Shown piece by piece: positions 24,044 through 31,712 of a stretch of 33,583 nucleotides of DNA. Source of the DNA: Anaerolineae bacterium (lineage in GTDB: Bacteria > Chloroflexota > Anaerolineae > Aggregatilineales > Phototrophicaceae); NCBI GenBank assembly GCA_017303775.1, contig JAFLCH010000014.1, positions 1 through 33,583 of the forward strand, given 5' to 3'. The notes beneath the pieces are model-generated. The model was not told where the DNA came from. It saw nothing but the letters and a program-made list of their open reading frames with translations, and searched no databases. Made by a program: the position numbers and the translations under genes. Every line of letters starts with the position of its first letter. Within the stretch, counting starts at the first letter, position 1.

Positions 24044-24999
24044 AATTCTCTTTTGAAAATTTTGATTAATTTTTCGAAATCAATATTGCCTCCGGATATG
24101 ACGCAAACGATTTTCTGGCCGGGCGCTTTCCCATTGAGCGCTGCTGCAACTGGAGTAGCCCCAGCCCCTTCTGCAATTACGCGATTGCGTTCGGCAAGCA
24201 GCCGAACGGCATCGGCAACTTGAGCTAATGAAACAACAATTGATCCATCCAGTAATTTTTTTGCGAGCGGCCACATATCGGGTAGAACGCTGCTGCTGCC
24301 GATACCGTCTACAAAGCTTGCTTGATAGTCGATTTTTGTGATTTCACCTACATTGAGAGCCGCTTTGAACGCCGCTGAGGTTTCAACTTCACAAGCATAG
24401 ATTCGGGTATCAGATTTAAGCGGTTGTACAGCTGATGCAATCCCACAACTTAATCCACCACCACCATATGGAATAAGGATTGTATCAACATCAGGTAAAT
24501 CCTCCAGTATCTCCAATCCAATAGTGCCGTTACCTGCCATAACATCAGGATTACTGACTGGATGGATGAAAAAGCCTTTTTGACCGGGATATTGATGGCT
24601 TACGATGACTTGCCACCAATCATCAAAAGGTACTTTGATGATTTTGCCACCTAATCGGGTGATCGCCGCAATTTTGGTTTCTGGAGCGTGGTCAGGAACA
24701 ATTACTGTGCATGGAATGCCAAGTTGTCTTGCGTTCCATGCTACCCCTTGTGCCATATTACCTGCACTAGCTGTATATACACCTTCAGTAAGTTGTTCTT
24801 TTGAGGCGAGTTTGATTGCATTTCCAGCGCCGCGTAACTTAAATGAGCCTATTGGTTGTAGGTTCTCAAGTTTTAGAAAGATTTCTGTAGGCGAGTCTGG
24901 AATGTTTAAACGGATGAGAGGGGTTCTGTTTACAGTGTCTTTAATTCGATCTTGTGCAGCACGAATGGCATCCAATGGGATAGGATTAATTGTTTCCAT
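24040..24999 (-). CDS. Threonine-dehydratase-like PLP enzyme (EutB/BhcB-like)
   Basis: About 319 residues, fold type II PLP family. PLP lysine in 'LQPIGSFKLRGAGNAI' (Lys54), 'TASAGNMAQGVAWNARQLG', the phosphate-binding 'LIPYGGGGLSCGIA', and 'VCVISGGNIDF' near the C-terminus. The short form without a C-terminal regulatory domain fits catabolic threonine/serine or 3-hydroxyaspartate ammonia-lyases. Next to an ornithine-cyclodeaminase-like gene, it recalls the EutB-EutC pair of hydroxyectoine degradation and the BhcB-BhcD pair of the beta-hydroxyaspartate cycle. GGAGGA seven bases upstream sets the ATG at 24999, which overlaps the end of the previous gene by 14 bases. The substrate is not decided by sequence. 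Confidence 0.85.
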   Translation of the reverse strand: METINPIPLDAIRAAQDRIKDTVNRTPLIRLNIPDSPTEIFLKLENLQPIGSFKLRGAGNAIKLASKEQLTEGVYTASAGNMAQGVAWNARQLGIPCTVIVPDHAPETKIAAITRLGGKIIKVPFDDWWQVIVSHQYPGQKGFFIHPVSNPDVMAGNGTIGLEILEDLPDVDTILIPYGGGGLSCGIASAVQPLKSDTRIYACEVETSAAFKAALNVGEITKIDYQASFVDGIGSSSVLPDMWPLAKKLLDGSIVVSLAQVADAVRLLAERNRVIAEGAGATPVAAALNGKAPGQKIVCVISGGNIDFEKLIKIFKREF

Positions 25000-25996
25000 C
25001 GCGATGTCCTCCAAGCTCGATACTGATCCCTATCCCTGCTACTTTGGCTTTCTGATAAACGTGATGGGCGGCAGCAACATCCTCGACAGCTAACCCTAGA
25101 GACTTAAATAGTGTTACATCTTGACGAGACTGTCTTCCTTTAATTCTACCCATTAGGAGTTCACCGATTTCCCCACGTATGTGGTCATCTGTAATTGAGC
25201 CTTCTTGCTTCGGGAATAAGAAATCTCCCGCTTCATTGATTGTTGACTCGCGGCGATCCACAAAGAGTTTTGACTTCACAACTGCTGCCGTATCAAGTTC
25301 ACGGGCGAATGCTACACTTGAGCCAACCGCATTGATATGGGCACCCTCAGAAATCCAATTTCCCTTGAGAATAGGTTCCTGCGCTGAAGTCGTTGTGCAG
25401 ATAATATCCACATTCTCCACTGCTTCTTCTACTGTAGAGGTTGCTTCAACTGGAATGTTATATAGAGCAGTAGCGCGTTCGGCAAATAGTTGAGCGTGTG
25501 CCTGATTACGGCTCCAAATTCGGATATGGCTTAGTCTCCGAGCGACCAGCATAGCTGCTAAGTGAGATTGAGCTTGAACCCCACTACCCAGAATTGCTAG
25601 GGTTGCTGCATTGTCTCTGGCGAGGAGACGAGTTGCAACCCCACTCACAGCAGCTGTGCGTATCGCTGTGATTTCGCTTGCGTCCGCAATCGCAAGTAGC
25701 TGACCGTGTTGGGCTTCAAATAACATAACTGCGCCGATATGTGAATCGAATTCGGTACCATGGTTTCCGGGGAATACACTGACAACTTTTAGTCCCATCA
25801 TGCCGATGTTATGAAGGTAGCTTGGCATCATGCCTAATGCGCCTACTTTTTCAGGTAACCACATGACGGGACGTAAGGGAAGGATTGCTTCTCCTCTCGC
25901 AAGTGCTTTCAACGTTTCGGCCATGACGTCCATGCATTCATCCATTGGTAGCAACTTGCGAACTTCTTGTTGATTAATCATCAACACTTTCATCAA
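24986..25996 (-). CDS. Ornithine cyclodeaminase / mu-crystallin family protein (EutC/BhcD-like)
   Basis: 336 residues. The Rossmann motif 'LAILGSGVQAQSHLAAMLVA' (about 133-152) binds NAD(P); 'LRPVMWLPEKVGALGMMPSYL', 'GLKVVSVFPGNHG', 'AIADASEITAIRTAAVSG' and 'GEIGELLMGRIKGR' are family landmarks. Members include ornithine cyclodeaminase, alanine dehydrogenase (archaeal), ketimine reductases and iminosuccinate reductase. Coupled to a dehydratase-like gene that makes imines or keto acids, a ketimine/iminosuccinate reductase role is plausible. It starts ten bases after the aldo/keto reductase stop and is translationally coupled to the dehydratase-like gene. Confidence 0.87.
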   Translation of the reverse strand: MMKVLMINQQEVRKLLPMDECMDVMAETLKALARGEAILPLRPVMWLPEKVGALGMMPSYLHNIGMMGLKVVSVFPGNHGTEFDSHIGAVMLFEAQHGQLLAIADASEITAIRTAAVSGVATRLLARDNAATLAILGSGVQAQSHLAAMLVARRLSHIRIWSRNQAHAQLFAERATALYNIPVEATSTVEEAVENVDIICTTTSAQEPILKGNWISEGAHINAVGSSVAFARELDTAAVVKSKLFVDRRESTINEAGDFLFPKQEGSITDDHIRGEIGELLMGRIKGRQSRQDVTLFKSLGLAVEDVAAAHHVYQKAKVAGIGISIELGGHRDGNN

Positions 25997-26006
25997 TATA
26001 CCCTTC

Positions 26007-26990
26007 CTAAAACCCCGGAAATAAGTCGGTGAGGAATTGACGGTCTGATTGAGTTAATTCGATAGTGAGTGCTTCGTGGACTGGTTGGAAATGGTCGATT
26101 TTACGAGGGCCGATAATTGGTGCAGTCACAAGTGGATTGCTCATGACCCAAGCCAGTGCTAAGCCACCCATACTGATGTTTCGTTCATTTGCTTGCTGTC
26201 GGAAGCTTTCAAGAGCTTCAAATGTGCTGGGGTTAAGCAGTTTGGCATATGGCTCCGGACGTAATGTCATTCGCGAGCCGGGAGGGAAATCTTGAGCTGA
26301 TTTATACTTGCCTGTAAGCCAACCGCCCGCTAGAGGGCTGAATGGTGTATAGCCGAGATGCTGATCTGCGCATAGTGGGAGTAATTCTTGATCATCGTGA
26401 CGTTCCAATAAACTGTAAGAATTCTGTACCCACTCAAATCGCTGGAGGTTGTATTTGTCGCTAATCCATAGCGCTTTTGCTGTTAACCATGCAGGCATAT
26501 TGGAGGCGCCGATATAGTGAATTTTCCCCTGCCTAATGAGATCATCGAGCGCTTGGAGTGTTTCCTCTAGTGGGGTAGTAGGGTCTGGTTCGTGGATGAG
26601 ATACATATCCAAGCGCTCGATACCAAGTCTTTTTAGACTGGCTTCGACTTGACGGAATATATGGCGGCGGGAAAGCCCTCGATCATTTGGACCATCTCCA
26701 ACTGGATTAAAGACCTTTGAACTGATGATGATTTGGTCGCGTACCGCAGCGCCTTTTGATTGCAACCATTTGCCGATGTAGGTTTCGCTGCGGCCACCGC
26801 CATAAGCGTCTGCCGTATCAAAAAAATTAATTCCCATTTCCCATGCAGCGTTCATCAGGGCAAATGCTTCTTCCTCAGATTCGCCTTTGCCAAAGAAGGC
26901 CGGAGCACTCCCAATTCCTCCAAAGTTGCCACAGCCTAGCGCAACTATAGAGACTTGGAGACCGGTTCGACCTAAGTTTGTATATTTCAT
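26007..26990 (-). CDS. Aldo/keto reductase
   Basis: About 327 residues. Catalytic residues of the family are visible in 'NFFDTADAYGGGRSE' (Asp and Tyr), 'IIISSKVF' (Lys) and 'DMYLIHEPDP' (His); the NADP(H) site is suggested by 'APIIGPRK' near the C-terminus. It reduces carbonyls to alcohols with NADPH. It is the first gene of the three-gene operon with the cyclodeaminase-like and dehydratase-like genes; its substrate is unknown. ATG 26990 is preferred with AAGGA nine bases before it; an ATG at 26999 overlaps that site. Confidence 0.9.
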   Translation of the reverse strand: MKYTNLGRTGLQVSIVALGCGNFGGIGSAPAFFGKGESEEEAFALMNAAWEMGINFFDTADAYGGGRSETYIGKWLQSKGAAVRDQIIISSKVFNPVGDGPNDRGLSRRHIFRQVEASLKRLGIERLDMYLIHEPDPTTPLEETLQALDDLIRQGKIHYIGASNMPAWLTAKALWISDKYNLQRFEWVQNSYSLLERHDDQELLPLCADQHLGYTPFSPLAGGWLTGKYKSAQDFPPGSRMTLRPEPYAKLLNPSTFEALESFRQQANERNISMGGLALAWVMSNPLVTAPIIGPRKIDHFQPVHEALTIELTQSDRQFLTDLFPGF

Positions 26991-27080
26991 GCACTGCATT
27001 CCTTAAACGGGAACTTGATTAGACCGAGGAGTATAGCTTGTGGCTGTACAAACGAACACCAGCATTGGTATTAATTCTTT

Positions 27081-27167
27081 GTGAAGTGCTTCACCAATTC
27101 GACAGTGTAAAAAAATATGTTTATACTCCTCGACCTGCTGATAGTCTGGTCGTTCACTAATCAGTGA
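27081..27167. promoter_or_regulatory. Cluster of inverted repeats in the divergent control region
   Basis: Three symmetric elements lie in the 272-base gap between the aldo/keto reductase operon and the transporter operon: GTGAAG-TG-CTTCAC (27081-27094), CGACC and GGTCG (27131-27135, 27148-27152), and TCACT-AATC-AGTGA (27154-27167). The first is just upstream of a -35 box. They are candidate operators; the regulator is unknown and no regulator gene lies beside them. Confidence 0.45.
27099..27127 (+). promoter_or_regulatory. Promoter of the LIV-type transporter operon (upstream candidate)
   Basis: TCGACA (27099-27104) and TATACT (27122-27127) are 17 bases apart, giving a leader of about 125 bases before the binding-protein ATG at 27263. 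Confidence 0.55.
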
Positions 27168-27199
27168 TTGAACAGAAATGAGGTTTTATCTGGAACAGT

Positions 27200-27231
27200 T
27201 TGACGACTGGTCAGGGCTGTTCATCTATAAT
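27200..27231 (+). promoter_or_regulatory. Second possible promoter of the transporter operon
   Basis: TTGACG (27200-27205) and a perfect TATAAT (27226-27231) are 20 bases apart, longer than ideal. It would give a short leader of about 25 bases to the ATG at 27263. Confidence 0.35.
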
Positions 27232-27262
27232 CGTCTATTCTTTTAGAAAGGTAGAAGCAGTC

Positions 27263-28450
27263 ATGTCCCAAGGTAGGAAACCCCTGTTATTAGTTCTTGT
27301 ACTAGCTTTGCTGCTGGTGGCGACCAATGCGGTTGTTTTTGCGCAAGCGCCTGAACAGACGATCAAGGTTGGGATTATGGGACCCTTTACCGGTCCTGCA
27401 GCCTCAATTGGTCAGGAGCAATTGAACTGGGCTAAGTTGGCCGTTGCAGATTTCAACGCCGCAACTGGCTGGAATGTTGAATTGGTTGAAGGCGATACAC
27501 AGATTGATCCCGCGATTGCGGTGACGATTGCGGAAGCGCTCATTTCAGACCCGGAGATTTATGCCGTGGTCGGCCCCGCAGGCAGCCAAGAAGTTGAAGC
27601 CGTGGCAGCAGCTTTCGTTGATGCCCGCCTCGCGCACATTTCGGGTTCTGCGACTCGTCCGTCTTTGACGACAAGCGGGTTTGATACATTCTTCCGCACT
27701 GTTCCGACAGACGCTGCTCAAGGCCCGACCGACGGCAATTTCCTTGCCTATGAATTGGGCGTGACTAAGCTGTTCGTGATTGATGACCAAACTTCATATG
27801 CAGTTGGTCTGGCAGATGAAGCATCAGCGGCATTCGAAGCGGCTGGTGGCGAAATCCTCGGGCGTGAATCCGTCACTCAGGAAGACACCGACTTCTCATC
27901 TTTGGCTACTGTGATTGGTGCTTCGGGCGCTGAAGCCGTCTTCTTCCCCGGACAGATCGCATCGCAGGGCGCGCTGTTGGCGAGAGCATTTGCTGAACAG
28001 GGCATTGAAGTGATTTTGTTTGGTGCAGATGGTTTCTTCTCGGTTGATGACTTTATTGCAGGCGCTGCTGGTACAACTGAAGGTGCTTATGTCTCTGCCT
28101 TCGCGCCGGATATTCATGATCTGGAATCTTCAGCTGATATTGTGGCTCGTTATACTGAACAGTATGGTGAGTTTGGCACGTTCGGCCCGCCCACTTATGC
28201 AGCGACCATCGTAGCTCTGGAAGCCATTCAGCGCGCCTACGAAGCAGGGGAGTTGAGCCGCGAAGCGGTTCGTGATCAGGTAGCAGCTACCGACCAAGAA
28301 TTGAGTGTATTGGGTGGCCCGTTAGCTTTCGACGAGAACGGCGATGTCTTGGACGCTTCGTTCTACATTTTCCAAGTTCAGGGTGATAACTTCGTGTTGG
28401 TTCCGACCAGCGCGGATGAAGCGGAACCTGAAGCGACTCCTAGCAGCTAA
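27263..28450 (+). CDS. livJ: Branched-chain amino-acid-type ABC transporter substrate-binding protein
   Basis: About 395 residues. A signal sequence (residues 1-28, 'PLLLVLVLALLLVATNAVVFA') is followed by the type I periplasmic binding fold: 'KVGIMGPFTGPAASIGQEQ', 'VGPAGSQEVEAVAAAF', 'HISGSATRPSLTTSGFDTFF', 'FLAYELGVTKLFVIDDQTSYAVG', 'GAEAVFFPGQIASQGALLARAF'. It captures amino acids or similar small carboxylates outside the cell. No lipobox Cys is seen. The ATG at 27263 directly precedes the signal sequence; a TTG at 27200 lies in the promoter. The name livJ shows the family only; the ligand could be branched-chain, aromatic or another amino acid. Confidence 0.88.
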   Translation: MSQGRKPLLLVLVLALLLVATNAVVFAQAPEQTIKVGIMGPFTGPAASIGQEQLNWAKLAVADFNAATGWNVELVEGDTQIDPAIAVTIAEALISDPEIYAVVGPAGSQEVEAVAAAFVDARLAHISGSATRPSLTTSGFDTFFRTVPTDAAQGPTDGNFLAYELGVTKLFVIDDQTSYAVGLADEASAAFEAAGGEILGRESVTQEDTDFSSLATVIGASGAEAVFFPGQIASQGALLARAFAEQGIEVILFGADGFFSVDDFIAGAAGTTEGAYVSAFAPDIHDLESSADIVARYTEQYGEFGTFGPPTYAATIVALEAIQRAYEAGELSREAVRDQVAATDQELSVLGGPLAFDENGDVLDASFYIFQVQGDNFVLVPTSADEAEPEATPSS

Positions 28451-28479
28451 CTAGCCTTCGCTTGGATATAATCGTATTG

Positions 28480-28514
28480 AAACTAGGGTGACGCAATTCA
28501 GGTCACCCTAGTTT
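28480..28514 (+). promoter_or_regulatory. Perfect 13-bp intra-operon hairpin after the binding-protein gene
   Basis: 28480-28492 pairs without mismatch to 28502-28514 (arms AAACTAGGGTGAC and GTCACCCTAGTTT) around a nine-base loop. It lies 30 bases after the binding-protein stop and before livH. Only a short T stretch follows, so it may act as a partial terminator or an mRNA 3'-end protector that keeps binding-protein levels above those of the membrane parts. Confidence 0.75.
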
Positions 28515-28542
28515 ATTGCATACGCAAGAAGTCGGTAAACCT

Positions 28543-29472
28543 ATGGATATTTTTATTGCAACACTGCCACAACAGATTATTAACGGGTTGACGCTTGGTG
28601 CAGTATATGCACTGATCGCACTGGGATATTCGATGGTTTATGGCGTTTTGCAGCTGCTGAACTTTGCTCATGGTGATGTTTATATGGTGGGTGCGTTTAT
28701 CGGATATGGCGTCATGATGGCGTTTATTCCGGAAAGCGGCCCATTGTTTGCACCCGTTATCATCATCATTCTTATGCTGCTAGTGGCGATGCTAGGCTGC
28801 GGTGTACTGGGAATTGTGATTGAGCAGTTTGCTTATCGTCCATTGCGAAATTCTCCACGAATTGCCCCTCTGATTAGTGCTCTGGGCGTATCATTCTTCA
28901 TTCAGAATGCGATCCAACTCACATTGACGGCACAATTCCGGAATTACGAAACCGAGAAGCTGATCGCACCGGCTGCGGGGATTGATCTGGGGTTTGCACG
29001 ACTTTCGGCAACTAGAGCATTGGTGATTGTGACCGCGATTGTGTTGATGATTGTGCTCCAGTATTTGATTAAGCGAACCCGTCTGGGGAAGGCGATGCGT
29101 GCGGTGGCGATTGACCGCGAGGCTGCTGCGATGATGGGTGTGAATGTTGACCGCGTCATCATTTTCACGTTTTTCATTGGCAGCGCGTTGGCGGGGGCTG
29201 CGGGCGTGTTGACCGGTATTGTGTTCACACGGGTCTGGCACTTCATGGGGTTCGCAGCCGGTTTGAAGGGATTCACAGCCGCTGTTTTAGGGGGGATTGG
29301 TAACATCCCCGGCGCGATGTTGGGCGGTTTCATACTGGGGTTGGCTGAGACGTTTGCTGTAGGATTTATTTCGGCAACGTATAAGGATGTGGTGGCGTTT
29401 GTGGTGCTGATTATTGTTTTGCTGCTACGGCCTCGCGGTTTGCTGGGCGCCCGTATACCACAGAAGGTCTGA
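28543..29472 (+). CDS. livH: LIV-type ABC transporter permease LivH
   Basis: About 309 residues, highly hydrophobic with about eight membrane segments. Family hallmarks are the opening 'QQIINGLTLGAVYALIALGYSMVYGVLQLLNFAHGD', 'RAVAIDREAAAMMGVNVDRVI' (the cytoplasmic loop touching the ATPase) and 'GGIGNIPGAMLGGFILGLAET'. It pairs with LivM to form the membrane channel. The ATG at 28543 matches the usual family start; a TTG at 28516 is less likely. Its last codons contain AAGGT, the ribosome-binding site for livM, whose ATG follows three bases after the stop. Confidence 0.92.
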   Translation: MDIFIATLPQQIINGLTLGAVYALIALGYSMVYGVLQLLNFAHGDVYMVGAFIGYGVMMAFIPESGPLFAPVIIIILMLLVAMLGCGVLGIVIEQFAYRPLRNSPRIAPLISALGVSFFIQNAIQLTLTAQFRNYETEKLIAPAAGIDLGFARLSATRALVIVTAIVLMIVLQYLIKRTRLGKAMRAVAIDREAAAMMGVNVDRVIIFTFFIGSALAGAAGVLTGIVFTRVWHFMGFAAGLKGFTAAVLGGIGNIPGAMLGGFILGLAETFAVGFISATYKDVVAFVVLIIVLLLRPRGLLGARIPQKV

Positions 29473-29475
29473 GCG

Positions 29476-30918
29476 ATGTCACAAAATAAAATAGGTGTCG
29501 ATCAGTGGGTTGAGCAGTACGATCAGCGTGTGAATAAAGCGAAGGGGCTGCAAGGGTTTATCGCCCGGACGAGCCAGCGGCTGCCTCCGTGGGGGTGGTT
29601 GATTGTGCTGGTGGCGGTAGGAGCACTGCTACCTGTTATTACGCAGAATAACTTCGCCATTCGCATTGCCGGCAATATTGCCCTGATGGGCACGCTGGCT
29701 TTGGGGCTGAATGTGGTGGTGGGGTACGCAGGGCTGCTTGATTTGGGGTTCGTGGCTTTTTACGGTATCGGGGCATACACTTACGCCTATCTTTCGTCTG
29801 ACTTCAGCGGCGTTCATTTACCGACATGGGTCAGTTTGCCGATTATTATTGTCATTTCGGCGTTGTTCGGGCTTGTGCTCGGCTCACCCTCGCTGCGATT
29901 GCTGGGAGACTATCTGGCGATTGTGACATTGGGCTTCGGGCAAATTTTTGTGCAATTGATGACCAGCCTGACGCGGGTTAGTTTGCCGGGGCATGAACGA
30001 CCGGTTGATTTGACCGGCGGGCCAAATGGAATTATCAATCTGGATAAGCTTAGCCTCTTCGGTTTCACTGCCCGCACGGTCACGGATCATTATTTGATTT
30101 TGCTGGTGGTGCTGGCAGTGGCGCTGCTGGTTATTTATCACCTCAACCGATCCCGAATTGGTCGGGCATGGCGTGCGCTACGGGAAGATGAACTGGCGGC
30201 GGAGGCTATGGGTATGCCTACCCGGCGGTTAAAACTACAAGCATTCGCGATTGGGGCGGCGGTTGCCGGTTTCAGCGGTGCTTTGTTCGCGGGGTGGCAG
30301 GGTTCGGTGTTTCCGGCCAATTTTGACACTACGCTGTTGATTAGCGTTTACGCCATCATTGTGCTGGGCGGGTTGGGCAGCCTGCCGGGGGTTGTGGTTG
30401 GTTCGATTGTGATGGTGGCCGCGCCGGATATTTTGCGGGATGTGACACTGGCGGGGACGCTATTTTACGTCGGCGTGCTGGTTACCCTGATCGGGGCTAT
30501 CCGACCTCGATGGCAGACGGCGCTTTTGATCGGGTTAGTCGTTGTGTTTGGTGTCATTGTTCGATTGATTGTCGGGGCGTTGGACGCGCAGGCACTGGCT
30601 GAACCCCAGCTTAGCAATTCGCTGATCACGAATACTGTGAGGAGCTGGTTGATTATACCTGTCAACGCTACGATTATCGGGAATTATGCGTTCGGGCTGC
30701 TCATCCTGATGGTGTTGGGAGTGAGCCGGATTAAGCATTCAGTGTGGCGATTGGCTGCACTTGTGCCTACGCTGTACGTGCTGATTTTTGTTTGGGAGAC
30801 ACGCCTTTCGCAAGAACCGAGCGTGACGCGCCTGTTATTTGTGGGCGTGCTGCTGATCGTCCTGATGATTTACCGGCCTAACGGACTGCTGGGGCAGAAG
30901 CGCGTGGAGATCGTATAA
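29476..30918 (+). CDS. livM: LIV-type ABC transporter permease LivM with an extra C-terminal membrane region
   Basis: 480 residues. The core (about 40-320) is LivM: 'IALMGTLALGLNVVVGYAGLLDLG', 'FYGIGAYTYAYL', 'SLRLLGDYLAIVTLGFGQI', 'RAWRALREDELAAEAMGMPTRRLK', 'IIVLGGLGSLPGVVVGS'. Usually the chain then runs quickly to the final 'RPxGLLG'. Here some 125 residues (about 325-450) with about three to four added hydrophobic segments come first, and the family ending 'YRPNGLLG' appears only at 466-473. The extra part is encoded in frame with no break. Together with LivH it forms the transport path. Confidence 0.9.
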   Translation: MSQNKIGVDQWVEQYDQRVNKAKGLQGFIARTSQRLPPWGWLIVLVAVGALLPVITQNNFAIRIAGNIALMGTLALGLNVVVGYAGLLDLGFVAFYGIGAYTYAYLSSDFSGVHLPTWVSLPIIIVISALFGLVLGSPSLRLLGDYLAIVTLGFGQIFVQLMTSLTRVSLPGHERPVDLTGGPNGIINLDKLSLFGFTARTVTDHYLILLVVLAVALLVIYHLNRSRIGRAWRALREDELAAEAMGMPTRRLKLQAFAIGAAVAGFSGALFAGWQGSVFPANFDTTLLISVYAIIVLGGLGSLPGVVVGSIVMVAAPDILRDVTLAGTLFYVGVLVTLIGAIRPRWQTALLIGLVVVFGVIVRLIVGALDAQALAEPQLSNSLITNTVRSWLIIPVNATIIGNYAFGLLILMVLGVSRIKHSVWRLAALVPTLYVLIFVWETRLSQEPSVTRLLFVGVLLIVLMIYRPNGLLGQKRVEIV

Positions 30919-30923
30919 GAATC

Positions 30924-31712
30924 ATGGCACTATTTGAGCTTCAGAACGTTTCAAAGCATTTTGGCGGGCTACAGGTTGTGAGCAATTTGTCGCTGGCGGT
31001 GGAACAGGGAGAGATCGTCAGTTTGATCGGCCCGAACGGGGCGGGCAAGACGACGGTTCTTAACCTGATTACCGGCTTGTATGCACCGGATGCGGGCAAG
31101 ATTGTTTTTGATGGGCGGTCGATCGCCGGTAAAGATGTACACCAGATCACGCGGTTGGGGATCGCCCGAACTTTTCAGAACCTACGGCTGTTCTTGAATA
31201 TGTCGATCATCGAGAATGTGATGAGCGCGGCGTATGCCCGGACGAGCGCGAACTGGTTTCAAATCATCTTGCGGACGCCGGGATTCTGGAAAGAAGAGCA
31301 ACACATCCGAGCGGTTGCCGAGCAGAAGCTGGCGTTTTTCGGCGAGCGATTGGTGGGATACCGGTTTGAGCAACCGGCTTACAGCCTGTCTTATGCTAAC
31401 CGACGACGGTTGGAGATCGCGCGGGCGCTGATGACCGAGCCGAAGCTCTTGCTGCTGGACGAACCGGCGGCGGGCATGAACCCCAAGGAAACACAAGAGG
31501 TCACGGAATTGATCGGGAAGCTGCGGGATGAATTGGGGCTGACGATCATTTTGATTGAACATGATATGGGTGTGGTGGGTGGAATCTCTGACCGGGTGAT
31601 TGCGCTGGATCATGGTGAGAAGATCGCGGAAGGATCATTTGAGGCGGTTGCAACTGATCCGCTGGTGATCGAAGCTTATCTGGGGCGTAACGAGAATATG
31701 GTGCGGAAGTAA
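30924..31712 (+). CDS. livG: LIV-type ABC transporter ATPase LivG
   Basis: 262 residues. Walker A 'GPNGAGKT' (36-43), 'GIARTFQNLRLFLNMS' typical of LivG, signature 'LSYANRRRLEIARAL' (155-169), Walker B 'KLLLLDEP' (174-181), then 'AAGMNPKE' and the switch His in 'LIEHDMGVV'. One of two ATPases that power the LivHM channel. The ribosome-binding site is weak. The gene overlaps livF by one base (TAATG), so the two are translationally coupled. Confidence 0.94.
   Translation: MALFELQNVSKHFGGLQVVSNLSLAVEQGEIVSLIGPNGAGKTTVLNLITGLYAPDAGKIVFDGRSIAGKDVHQITRLGIARTFQNLRLFLNMSIIENVMSAAYARTSANWFQIILRTPGFWKEEQHIRAVAEQKLAFFGERLVGYRFEQPAYSLSYANRRRLEIARALMTEPKLLLLDEPAAGMNPKETQEVTELIGKLRDELGLTIILIEHDMGVVGGISDRVIALDHGEKIAEGSFEAVATDPLVIEAYLGRNENMVRK

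Noticed and set aside
20000-28500. Replication origin at the skew change
   Set aside because: No dnaA, dnaN or gyr genes and no cluster of DnaA-box-like repeats were seen; only the skew trend supports it.
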